A stretch of DNA of 35,155 nucleotides from Streptomyces sp. MnatMP-M17 (lineage in GTDB: Bacteria; Actinomycetota; Actinomycetes; Streptomycetales; Streptomycetaceae): positions 1 to 35,155 of the forward strand of contig NZ_FMDK01000330.1 in assembly GCF_900091995.1 (NCBI RefSeq), in the 5' to 3' direction. Shown here in pieces: positions 24,547 through 32,380 of the stretch; within the stretch, counting starts at the first letter, position 1, and the number at the start of each line of letters is the position of its first letter. The position numbers and the translations under genes are program-made. A model generated the notes under the pieces. That model was not told where the DNA came from, did no database searches, and worked only from the letters and a program-made list of their open reading frames with translations.

Positions 24547-25156
24547 ATGCACGACGACGCCTTCTGGACCTCCCTGCGCAACACCGGGATCATCCTCGGC
24601 ATCGCCCTGTTCTGCTGATTCCGCTGGGCTTCCTGCTCGCCGTGCTGCTGAGCGGGCGGGTCAGGGGCAGCGGCGCGCTCCGGGCGCTCGCCTTCGCCCC
24701 GGCCATCATCGCGCCGATCCTCGTCGGACTGATCTGGATCTTCATCCTGGACCTGGTTTCGTCTACCTCTGGCAGCAGATCGGCTTCGTCCTGACCATCT
24801 TCTACGCGGGCCTGCGCATGCTGCCCCGCGACGTGATGGAGGCCGGCAGCCTGGACGGAGCGAGTCGCCGGCAGCAGCTGCGGTCCATCCAGATCCCCAT
24901 GATGCACGAGACGTTCGGCATCGTTACCGTCCTCGTCGTCACCAGCGTCTTCAAGATCTTCGAGCTTGTCTACGCGCTCACCGCCGACGGTCCCGTCCAC
25001 TTCTCCGAGGTCATGGTCAGCTACATGTACCACATCACCTTCACCACCCAGCAGTACGGCTATGGCATGGCCCTCGCCGTGGTGGTGTTCGTGGTCGGCT
25101 CAATCGCTTCCGCGGCCACGTTCCTCGGCAACCGCAGCAGGAAGAAGCAGAGTTGA
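24547..25156 (+). pseudogene. MalF-type sugar permease, decayed
   Basis: From 24547 one frame reads MHDDAFWTSLRNTGIILGIA and stops at 24616-24618. Another frame reads LIPLGFLLAVLLSGRVRGSG, FAPAIIAPILVGLIWIFILD, and a third, after a gap where about 40 residues are missing, reads FVYLWQQIGFVLTIFYAGLR with the EAA loop DVMEAGSLDGASRRQQLRSI and ends at TGA 25156. The N-terminal membrane segments are absent. The gene is truncated at its 5' end close to the divergent GH32 start, and no binding-protein gene remains. Confidence 0.8.
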
Positions 25157-25575
25157 GCACCCACAGCCCGCACGCCGCACCAGAAGTCCGCCCCCGGCCG
25201 GCGCCCGCGCCCGTCCGGAAGGACGCCCCGCACAGGCCCCGGCGCCGCAGACGCGGCGTGGTCATCGCCTCGGCGGCCACCTACCTGCTGCTGACCAGGT
25301 TCCTGCAGGACTTCCCCGAAGAGATCGAACAAGCCGCGGTGATGGACGGGGTCGGGCTGTGGCGCATGGCCTGGAAGGTCGTCTTCCCACTCATGCGGCC
25401 GGTCGTCGCAACGCTCGCGATCCTCAACGTAATCTATGTCTGGAACGAGTTCCCCTTCGCGGTGACGCTCATCAACGATCCGGCGCTGACCACCGTGTCC
25501 CTCGGGGTCTCCCAGTTCCAGGGCGTCTACAGCGTCGACTACGGCGCCATGATGGTGTCCGCCATCCAGCGTTCC
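25153..25575 (+). pseudogene. MalG-type sugar permease, decayed
   Basis: It begins at TTG 25153, overlapping the MalF remnant stop (TTGA), and reads a proline/arginine-rich N-terminus and RRRRGVVIASAATYLLLTRF. That joins directly to LQDFPEEIEQAAVMDGVGLW, the EAA region, so about 130 residues with the first membrane segments are deleted. IYVWNEFPFAVTLINDPALT follows. Homology stops at MMVSAIQ (about 25566), and the frame then runs through antisense sequence of the next gene to 25680. The C-terminal membrane helix is lost. Confidence 0.8.
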
Positions 25576-26162
25576 TTCTCGCCTACGAGCGAGGGAAGCG
25601 CCGCGAGCAAGGCGGTCAGTGCGCCGGTGAGGCGTACGTCGGCCGCGATTAGGCTGTCGGTTTCCTCGACGGCGAGGTAGAGGCGCATGCTGTCCGGGCT
25701 GGTGAACAGGAAGCCGCACAGCGCCGGACTCGGCGGTGCCTCGACGTACGGCCAGGCCAGTGTGCGCAGGACACGCAGTGCCTGGTCCGTGAGGGATGGT
25801 GGGGCGGGTTCGAGGGTGTCGGTGTCCACCCGGATCAGAGCCATGCCCATCACGGAAGTGTCCGAACTGGGGGGAGTGCCGGCGGCGAGCGTCCGTGTCC
25901 ACCCCAGCACCAGGGGAGCGGTTACCGGTTCGTCATCGTCGTCCAACAAGGGGATCTCGTAGGCGATCAGCGCCGGCACGGTCACGGCGTCGGCTGCTCC
26001 GGTGACGATTCGCACGGCGTCCCGCGTCGGCAGCACGCCGCGCAGGAAGGTCCGGCCGGCAAGGGGCACCAGCGTGTGGTCGAGGAGGAAACGGGCGAGG
26101 TACGCCTGCTGCTCGACGGCCTCCTCCCGAGTAACGTTCACTCGTTGACCCAGTTCGGACAT
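25539..26162 (-). CDS. Hypothetical protein, C-terminus replaced by scar
   Basis: The 207-residue protein starts at ATG 26162 (MSELGQRVNVTREEAVEQQA) or GTG 26141, whose GTGA overlaps the stop of the upstream gene. It is acidic and mixed alpha/beta (VPALIAYEIPLLDDDDEPVT, LYLAVEETDSLIAADVRLTG). Its last ten residues (RWMADTIMAP) are the antisense of the decayed permease, so the native C-terminus has been lost at about 25570. I do not recognise the family. The overlap with the secreted protein gene upstream suggests a two-gene operon. Confidence 0.6.
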   Translation of the reverse strand: MSELGQRVNVTREEAVEQQAYLARFLLDHTLVPLAGRTFLRGVLPTRDAVRIVTGAADAVTVPALIAYEIPLLDDDDEPVTAPLVLGWTRTLAAGTPPSSDTSVMGMALIRVDTDTLEPAPPSLTDQALRVLRTLAWPYVEAPPSPALCGFLFTSPDSMRLYLAVEETDSLIAADVRLTGALTALLAALPSLVGEKERWMADTIMAP

Positions 26163-26574
26163 TTGGTGACGCCGCAGTAGGCCGTGATGACACCGATCTC
26201 TTTGCCCTTGCCCGCGTCGTATTCGCCGTCGGCCGTACGGCGTGCGTACTGCACGATTACCACGATGTTGACCCGCTTGCGGCCGTTGAGAGCGACACCA
26301 TGGTATTCAAGGCGCCCCCCGTTCTTCTTGTCGACCTTTCCGGCCAATGCAGCGTCAACGGCCCGGCATTTCTTGATGTTGTGCTTGCCGGAGAAGTGGT
26401 TCCAGCCGAGATCGCCGTTGCCGTAGCGGGTGGGGATCACCCGCCCATCGGGGTCGGTCTCCTCACACTTCGTCCTCTTGTCCCAGTGTCGCTCCGCAGA
26501 TGCGTCAGATGCCGGAACGGCGACGAGAAGGCGCCCAATACTGTGGCTGCCGCCGAGATGGTGATCATCCTCAT
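26138..26574 (-). CDS. Secreted hypothetical protein, frameshift in signal peptide
   Basis: The mature part reads ERHWDKRTKCEETDPDGRVI, NGDLGWNHFSGKHNIKKCRA and ends GVTKCPNWVNE; it has four cysteines and many basic residues, typical of a small secreted Streptomyces protein. In the same frame the upstream residues do not look like a signal. One frame over, ATG 26574 or 26568 gives MRMITISAAATVLGAF, and after adding one base this joins LVAVPASDASA, a textbook signal peptide with an AxA cleavage site. So a one-base deletion near 26528 has probably broken export. If there is no deletion the gene would start at ATG 26602 without a signal. I do not recognise the family. Confidence 0.55.
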
Positions 26575-26602
26575 GACTGGAACCGTGCCACATCCCGGAC
26601 AT

Positions 26603-26937
26603 GCGTAAGCTTTCCCCGGCGGAAGATTCGTTTCACCGCCCCCGGATGGATCACCCGGGCAGAAGCAACCGCCTGGCCGGGCGGCCGCACACGGGTGCCA
26701 GCGGTGAGACCTTGAAACCGTCCGATCGACCTTTGAGAAGCAGCGCGGGCATGAGCGCGCAGTACATGGGGTATAGGCGGATCTTACGATGCGGCGCTCG
26801 CTACCTTGAGATTCCCTGTCGTGCTTCCCGCTTTTAAGTTTCCTCAATGCCTTTGCGAGGGAAATGGGTGTGACACCTCCCAGGCTCCCATCCGGACCTC
26901 ATCGCGAAACAGCCCGGGGTGAGTCCTGTTGGATTGG
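26603..26937. other. Intergenic, no gene seen
   Basis: This stretch separates the secreted protein gene from the pentapeptide-tailed gene, both on the minus strand. The GC content dips around 26760-26880. It probably holds the promoter of the secreted protein gene. I see no RNA gene or convincing hairpin. Confidence 0.3.
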
Positions 26938-27903
26938 TCAGATGTCGGCGTGCACAGTGACGTCATGTGGTTCTATGCCCACGATAAGGACCCCGTGGTC
27001 CTCGTCTGCGATCTGAGAAGCCCGGCGGATTCGCTCCTCCCACTCTTCAGGCCAGTTGGTGGCGGCATCCCAGGTGATTCCTTGGAGCGAGAGGCCCCTC
27101 AGGTCCACGGAACGCAGGTCGGCCCCGCGAAAGTCGTTGCTTGCCTTCCTGACCGCCGTCACAGTCGAGCTGAGCATGATGGCCTCGCGGCGGGCCAGGT
27201 CGAGGTCGTCGGCCAGGTCGTGTGACACCTCCAGAGCAGCCAGCCAGAAGGTCTCCGGCTCGGAGAGGTAACCGCCGAGCTCCAGGTCGGCGAGCCGCTG
27301 GGCGCTGCGTGCCGCGTGCAGGACCCTGTCCGCATGGGCGGAGAGGGAGTTCCTTACCGCCATCGGGTAGTCGTCAGCTGCGACGGGAGGTGCCGACTGT
27401 GCGGTAGGGAGCCGCAGTACAGGGTTCAGCCGTGTACTCGCCAGTTCGAGCATCCGGGGGAAGCCGCTCGGGGGGCTTTCGCTTTCTTCGAGGCTGCAGA
27501 TCAGCTCCTGGACACGCTCCAGGGAGTCGAGGATGAGCGCCGCCAGATCCTGTGGCCAGTAGATCCGAGTGAGCTCCAGCGCCTGGGTGCGGAACTTGAG
27601 ACGCACGTCCACCGGCCGCCGCATCAGCAGGGCGGCACCCTCCTCAGCCGTCCCAGCCAAGGCGGACTCCGCCCGCTGCCTGACCGCCCGGAGCTCCTCC
27701 CGCTGCTGGGCGATACGCGCGAGGACAGCGGCTTTGCTCTGCCGGTGTGCCGACGCCAGGAGCCGGTCCAGCGCCAGGTCGGGATCGCGCAGCTCCGGCG
27801 GCCCACCTTGGGCCGTCAACGTATCGTGGACAACGACTCCCAACTGCTTGTACGCGGAAGCCAGCAGCCCGTTGAGGCGTTCCGATCCGCCACGGTGGCT
27901 CAT
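26938..27903 (-). CDS. Hypothetical protein with pentapeptide-repeat tail
   Basis: The 321-residue protein is mainly alpha-helical and rich in Arg, Glu, Ala and Leu (LARIAQQREELRAVRQRAES). Near the end is a short run of pentapeptide repeats (FRGADLRSVDLRGLSLQGIT) followed by WDAATNWPEEWEERIRRASQ. Its ATG overlaps the stop of the sigma factor gene (ATGA, 27900-27903), so the two are translated together. There is no membrane segment or zinc motif of a classical anti-sigma factor. Its position suggests a partner or regulator of the sigma factor, but that is inference. The pentapeptide part is too short to form a full quadrilateral helix. Confidence 0.75.
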   Translation of the reverse strand: MSHRGGSERLNGLLASAYKQLGVVVHDTLTAQGGPPELRDPDLALDRLLASAHRQSKAAVLARIAQQREELRAVRQRAESALAGTAEEGAALLMRRPVDVRLKFRTQALELTRIYWPQDLAALILDSLERVQELICSLEESESPPSGFPRMLELASTRLNPVLRLPTAQSAPPVAADDYPMAVRNSLSAHADRVLHAARSAQRLADLELGGYLSEPETFWLAALEVSHDLADDLDLARREAIMLSSTVTAVRKASNDFRGADLRSVDLRGLSLQGITWDAATNWPEEWEERIRRASQIADEDHGVLIVGIEPHDVTVHADI

Positions 27904-28475
27904 CGCTCCTCCTCTTGTGTTCCGTCGGCCGGCTCCTCGAGGCCGAGCTGCGCTTTGAGCGCGGCGCGCGCCCGGGCGAGGTTCTGACGTACTGCCACCG
28001 CACTTGTGCCCATGGCCTCTGCGCTTTCCTGCGTGGTGAAGCCGTCAAGGCTCCACGCCAGGGCGGCCCGTTGCTTGGCCGGCAGCCCCAGCAATAACTG
28101 GACGACATACCGCTCCTGCACCCCGAGTTCCATCGAGTGCGCCGGGGTCTGCCAGTGCGGCGCGGGAGTACGCGGCACCTCGGCGCACAGGTCCTCGTGA
28201 CGCACCTGCTGTCGTAGCCAGGAACGCCAAGCCACCTTCCTCAACCAAGCCTTGGGATAGGCGATGCGGGCGCCCGGACGGCACATCTGGGTGAAGGCGT
28301 CCTGAGCTGCGTCCTGTGCCTCGTTCCAGGACGCCCCGTTCAACAGCAGGAAACGCACCAGGCCCGGATACTCCGCGTGATGAAGCTCCTCCGCCAGCTC
28401 ACGACCCGGCCGCTGCGGAGCCCCAGTCTTCACCGCTTCCGCCACCAGCGGCTCAGCGATCGGAACGTCCTCCAT
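27900..28475 (-). CDS. ECF-type RNA polymerase sigma factor
   Basis: The 191-residue protein starts at ATG 28475 (MEDVPIAEPLVAEAVK) after GGAGGG. Region 2 is VRFLLLNGASWNEAQDAAQD and AFTQMCRPG, with AYPKAWLRKVAWRSWLRQQV as the promoter -10 helix. Region 4 is LPAKQRAALAWSLDGFTTQE, SAEAMGTSAVAVRQNLARAR, a clear helix-turn-helix. The C-terminus is short, so it lacks an extended SnoaL-like tail. The start overlaps the small membrane protein gene by 23 bp and the stop overlaps the next gene, so all three form one operon. No anti-sigma factor of the zinc type is present. Confidence 0.9.
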   Translation of the reverse strand: MEDVPIAEPLVAEAVKTGAPQRPGRELAEELHHAEYPGLVRFLLLNGASWNEAQDAAQDAFTQMCRPGARIAYPKAWLRKVAWRSWLRQQVRHEDLCAEVPRTPAPHWQTPAHSMELGVQERYVVQLLLGLPAKQRAALAWSLDGFTTQESAEAMGTSAVAVRQNLARARAALKAQLGLEEPADGTQEEER

Positions 28476-28689
28476 CGCGGAATCCCTCCGTCCCCGTGAG
28501 CCACTCGGCGCGTGGCACGGGCCGGGGCAGCAGGGGCTGCCGTCGGCCCCCGGGCCGGCCCTGCTGGTCCAGGACCTCTGCCACGACACGAGCCACCTGC
28601 GATACCGCCCACCGCCGTGCGACCTGTGCCGCTCCGCGCACTGCGCTCACGAGCACGATCACCCCTGCCGCGATCAACACCGGGTCCAC
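28453..28689 (-). CDS. Small membrane protein upstream of sigma factor
   Basis: This 78-residue protein starts at GTG 28689, chosen because AGGAGG stands 5 nt before it. Residues 2-20 (DPVLIAAGVIVLVSAVRGA) form one membrane helix. A basic, alanine-rich cytoplasmic helix follows (AQVARRWAVSQVARVVAEVL), then a proline- and arginine-rich tail. It overlaps the sigma factor start by 23 bp. It could tether or sense for the sigma factor, but no family is recognised. An upstream in-frame ATG (28773) lacks a ribosome site. Confidence 0.65.
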   Translation of the reverse strand: MDPVLIAAGVIVLVSAVRGAAQVARRWAVSQVARVVAEVLDQQGRPGGRRQPLLPRPVPRAEWLTGTEGFRDGGRSDR

Positions 28690-29242
28690 CAAGTCCTCCT
28701 GACCAACCCCGACTGGAGCCGTTCGTAAGCCCTTTACACGACCTAGTGCGCCGGAGCCCGCAATGTGTGACATCCACGTTCCCTATGGGCAGTTCAGCTT
28801 TCCGCCATGGTGGTTCGCCCTCGGCCTGAACACAGCCTCCCCCCGCTTCACGACACCTCACCGAGCACCATCGCTGCTACCGGGCGCTCTCGGCGCTCGT
28901 AGCGGGCCCGTCGACCGCCATCCGGTAGTGCACACGGTCACGGTGACCGACCGGGACATCCGCGCAGTGCAAAACCCGCTCGACGGTGCCGGAGCCAAGT
29001 GGAAGGGGAACTGCAGCGCCCGCACACGAACGCCGAGGCTGCCCGATTTGCTGTAGTTGCTCGGTGAGGGCACCTCCTCATAGCAGACGGGCCACGACGG
29101 CGCCTCCGGCCTTCGGGCGCACCCGCCGGAGCCACCGGCCACCGCTGCACCTGCGGCGGGGAGAGGAGAGAGGGGAGGAGAGAGTCCTCGACGGCACCGA
29201 GGTCCGATGCAGCCCTTGAGGCCACCGCCCAAGGAGTATGTG
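28690..29242. other. Intergenic, promoter of sigma operon likely
   Basis: No gene is supported here. The right-hand part of the promoter region of the sigma operon contains GGAAC on the minus strand (about 28780), which is an ECF -35 core, but I find no matching -10 at the usual distance. A purine-rich run lies at 29154-29189. Open frames on both strands have poor codon bias and no ribosome sites. Confidence 0.3.
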
Positions 29243-29261
29243 CCGGCCGGATACCGGCCGG
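29243..29261 (-). terminator. Terminator-like hairpin
   Basis: CCGGCCGG (29243-29250), ATA loop, CCGGCCGG (29254-29261). It lies 12 bp beyond the stop of the minus-strand gene at 29274. The stem is strong but there is no T-run. It shares the string GGCCGGATAC with the hairpin at 18-35. Confidence 0.5.
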
Positions 29262-29273
29262 TCGTTCACCCGC

Positions 29274-29825
29274 TCATCCGCCGGAGGTGTTCTCCGACTC
29301 CCAGATAAACGCGTCCCTGTCCGTCCCGGCCTCCGTGAAGGGCCAGAGGCCCCTCACCTCGACGACCCTTTCCGCAGGGGGTGGAAGAGGTTCCTCCCGC
29401 AAGTAGGCACCCAGACAGGCGATTGCGTCCGCGCACACGAAGATGCGGTCGACGCGTCGTTCCTCCCATGACCGTGTGTCGCCCGGGGGCGAGAGAGCAA
29501 GGGACAGCGTGTCCACCCGTATGCGTTCGCGCAGGCCAGCAAGCGGAACACGCTGCATCAGGACCTGGACAGCGATCACACGTTCGTGAAGCAGACGGCC
29601 GACCGCCTCGTCCTGTTTCCCGGCCCGGCGTGCGTCGTGCCAGATCGCGAGCAGGTGCTCCATGGCCCCCTCAACCGCCTCTGATGCGCGAGCCTGCGCC
29701 GCCGCCTCCCGCCGGTCTACTCGCTGATAGCGATGCGTTATTACCGTCAACCAGATCGCGAGTCCGCCTCCTATCCCAGTGCCGATCAAGCCGGAGACCG
29801 CCCCAACCCATACCGATGAGTCCAT
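29274..29825 (-). CDS. Hypothetical membrane-anchored protein
   Basis: The 183-residue protein starts at ATG 29825. Residues 5-28 (VWVGAVSGLIGTGIGGGLAI then WLTVI) form one membrane helix with glycine-rich face. A charged helical cytoplasmic domain follows (YQRVDRREAAAQARASEAVE), with LLHERVIAVQVLMQRVPLAG further on. I do not recognise the family; similar single-span helical proteins are common and uncharacterised in Streptomyces. It is divergent from the gene at 29920 with 94 bp between, so both promoters should lie there. Confidence 0.65.
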   Translation of the reverse strand: MDSSVWVGAVSGLIGTGIGGGLAIWLTVITHRYQRVDRREAAAQARASEAVEGAMEHLLAIWHDARRAGKQDEAVGRLLHERVIAVQVLMQRVPLAGLRERIRVDTLSLALSPPGDTRSWEERRVDRIFVCADAIACLGAYLREEPLPPPAERVVEVRGLWPFTEAGTDRDAFIWESENTSGG

Positions 29826-29919
29826 GGGGCAAGTCTGGCGGCGCCACCTGCAAGGGATGTCGGCGTACTTGCCTATGTGCAGAGGTGCGTACGGATGAAC
29901 GTGCCGAGAGGATGGGGCG

Positions 29920-30324
29920 GTGGACCTTCGTTACTTCAATCAGACGGGCTGGACCGCGATTTTCAATGGCACCGAGACCGAGATCGGCCGCATGGTGCGG
30001 GTGGAGGCATGGGATCCGGCGACCGGAACGGCGCTTGTAGTCGAGCCGAAGCGAGGCGCCATGCGTCCCGTCACGGACTACGAGGATTTCTCCCACCTTG
30101 AGAAGGCCGACCAAGTCGTAGCCGCAGTGCCCGGTGGCGGGTGGCGGGCCCACTGGAAGGACGAGGGCCCGGGGAACACCCCGCTCACGGAACAGGTACT
30201 CGCGTGGCTGATCACCTCGCAGGGCCGGGCAACGGCCATCACGATGGACGCTCACGGGCATGTTGACGATGCCGACAGTGCCGACGCCTTCATCCCGCCG
30301 GGCGAGGAACTGGGGCCGGCTTAA
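29920..30324 (+). CDS. Hypothetical protein (134 aa)
   Basis: It starts at GTG 29920 (MDLRYFNQTGWTAIFNGTET), preceded by the purine-rich stretch GAGAGGATGGGG. The protein is acidic with beta-rich N-terminal half (GRMVRVEAWDPATGTALVVE) and the segment VVAAVPGGGWRAHWKDEG. No signal peptide or membrane segment is visible. I do not recognise the family. Its stop is 10 bp from the IstB scrap on the opposite strand, so an IS21-related element once inserted right behind it. Confidence 0.6.
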   Translation: MDLRYFNQTGWTAIFNGTETEIGRMVRVEAWDPATGTALVVEPKRGAMRPVTDYEDFSHLEKADQVVAAVPGGGWRAHWKDEGPGNTPLTEQVLAWLITSQGRATAITMDAHGHVDDADSADAFIPPGEELGPA

Positions 30325-30333
30325 GCTCCCGGA

Positions 30334-30483
30334 TCAGGCGACGTCTGTCTCGCGCTCGATGGCCTTGAGGCGGTTCTTCAGCCGGTAGCTGGGACCGTTG
30401 ATGGCGACGACTTCGCAGTGGTGCAGGAGGCGGTCGAGGATCGCAGTGGCGAGAACCTCGTCGCCGAAGACCTGGCCCCACTC
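30334..30483 (-). pseudogene. IstB C-terminal scrap (IS21 family)
   Basis: About 49 residues match the C-terminus of the complete IstB at 31610-32380: EWGQVFGDEVLATAILDRLL, HHCEVVAINGPSYRLKNRLK, AIERETDVA. The differences (for example CEVVAI against CDVVPI) show that it derives from a related but distinct copy. Homology stops at about 30483 on one side and at the stop codon on the other; no element end is present. Confidence 0.8.
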
Positions 30484-31549
30484 ATCTGGGGCTGGCACAT
30501 GTTCCTTTTCGAGGATCGCTGCTGCCACCGGCCCGTATCCATCTCCTGGGGTCCTCGTTGGTCTTCATGGTGGCACTCGGATTCTCCAGGTGCTGCCTTG
30601 ATCGGTCAGGTGCGAGGAAGGTGTGCCGGTGACATCCCAGTTGCGGGTGATCGAGGGCGGTGCCGTCCTGCTGGAGCCGGTGACCGCTGATCCGTGGGAG
30701 TTCCAGGCCGAGTGCGTCGAAGCGTTCGTCGCCTCATGGCGGGCTCGCGGGTTCAGCCCGGTGACGGTCGAGAACGACATTGGCCTGCTGGAACGAACGC
30801 TCACTGCGCTGGGGCGGCCCGCGTGGGACGTCACCCCGGAGGACATCGACCGCGTCGTCGGCGACCTGGCTCTCGCCGGGCGGGCGGCATCGACCCGGCG
30901 CGAGTATGTGTAGATCTTCAAGAGTTTCCACCGGTTCCTGCAGGTCCGCAAGGCTGTTGAGATCGAAGCGGGGTTCGGTGTCCGTCTGGTCTGCCCGGTG
31001 GACGAGTTCAACGCCTCACGGCATGTTGGGGACGATTCCCCGGCCCAGCTGCCGCCGCCGACGCCGGAGCGGGTCGCGGAGTTCTTCGACTTCCTCAAGG
31101 CCCGGATCGCCACCGATCGCAAGTACGGGCCCGCCGCCCGGGACTATGCAATGTTCCGGACCCTGTATCACGCCGGCCTGCGCTCGGAAGAGGCATCCTT
31201 GCTGGACCGTCCCGACGCCCACTTCTCGCGCGGCCCGTTCGGAAAGCTCCACGTACGATTCGGGAAAGGCGCCCGCACCTCCGGCCCCAGGCCGCGCTGG
31301 GTGCCCATGCTGGACGGCCTCGACCTGGTCCTGCACTGGTTCTTGGACGACGGGCGGGGCAAGTTCCCCGACTCGCCGGTGCTGTTCGCGGACGAGTCCG
31401 GCGGCAGCCTGCACCGTGGGACGATTCGCAACCGCCTGCGTTATCTGATGGAACTCGAAGGACGCCCAGCCGCCGACCGGTTCAGCCCGCATGCCCTGCG
31501 GCGGGCCTGCGCGACCCACAACTACGAACGCGGCGTGGACCTCGTGGCG

Positions 31550-31555
31550 ATCCAG
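31550..31555. repeat. Target site duplication, left copy
   Basis: ATCCAG directly precedes the left end of the IS21 element and is repeated at 33921-33926. It is the sequence for VAIQ in the recombinase gene. Confidence 0.85.
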
Positions 31556-31566
31556 TGTCGGCGTAC
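31556..31566. repeat. IS21 terminal inverted repeat, left
   Basis: TGTCGGCGTAC, complementary to 33910-33920. Sequence identity ends after 11 bp. Confidence 0.85.
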
Positions 31567-31609
31567 GTCCTTGTCTCCCCAGTTATGTACGTTTGAACGT
31601 CCCCAGTTG

Positions 31610-32380
31610 TCAGGCCACTTCGGTGTCCCGCTCGATGGCCTTGAGGCGGTTCTTCAGTCGGTAGCTGGGGCCGTTGATGGGGACGACGTCGCAGTGGTGG
31701 AGGAGCCTGTCGAGGATCGCGGTGGCGAGGACTTCGTCGCCGAAGACCTGGCCCCACTCGCTGAAGGTCTTGTTCGAGGTGAGGATGATCGAGCCCTTTT
31801 CGTAGCGCTTGGAGATCACCTGGAAGACCAGGTTGGCTTCAGCGCGTTCGAGAGGCTGGTAGCCGACTTCATCAACTACGAGAACGCTCGGCCGCAGGTA
31901 GGAGCCGAGTTTGCTGGTCAGGCGTCCGGCTGACTCGGCGGTTCTGAGGTTGCGGACCATGTCGTCGAGGCTGGTGAAGTAGATCGAGTAGCCGGCCCGG
32001 CAGGCAGCGACCGCCAGGGCGACGGCGATGTGGGTCTTGCCGACCCCGGGTGGTCCCAGCAGGGCCGCGTTCGCCTTGGCCTCCACGAAGGAGAGGGTGG
32101 CGAGGTCCTTGATCTTGCGGGGGTCGAGGTCGGGCTGGAAGGAGAAGTCGTACTCGTCGAGCGTTTTGTGGTGCGGCAGTTTCGAGGTCTGCAGCCCGCT
32201 GCGGAAGCGGCGGTCGTCGCGGACGGCGAGTTCCTCGGACAGGACCAGGTCGAGGAAGTCGAGGTAGCCCATCTTCGCCTCGTCGGCCCGCCGGGTGTAC
32301 TCGTTGATGGTTTCCGCGAGGTGGGGCAGGCCGAGCTTGGCGGCCGTGGTGCGGATGCGGGTGGAGACCAGCTCGCTCAA
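31610..32380 (-). CDS. istB: IS21 helper ATPase IstB
   Basis: This is a 256-residue AAA+ ATPase of the DnaC/IstB class. The Walker A motif is LLGPPGVGKTHIAVALAVAA, the Walker B motif SVLVVDEVGYQPL, and the C-terminus INGPSYRLKNRLKAIE is typical. It assists IstA by binding target DNA and selecting the insertion site. It starts at TTG 32380, overlapping the istA stop (TTGA), so the two are translated together. Length and motifs are complete. Confidence 0.95.
   Translation of the reverse strand: MSELVSTRIRTTAAKLGLPHLAETINEYTRRADEAKMGYLDFLDLVLSEELAVRDDRRFRSGLQTSKLPHHKTLDEYDFSFQPDLDPRKIKDLATLSFVEAKANAALLGPPGVGKTHIAVALAVAACRAGYSIYFTSLDDMVRNLRTAESAGRLTSKLGSYLRPSVLVVDEVGYQPLERAEANLVFQVISKRYEKGSIILTSNKTFSEWGQVFGDEVLATAILDRLLHHCDVVPINGPSYRLKNRLKAIERDTEVA

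Noticed and set aside
28763-29056. Possible 97-residue gene upstream of the sigma operon on the plus strand
   Set aside because: No ribosome site, weak codon bias and no recognisable motif; it overlaps the expected promoter region.
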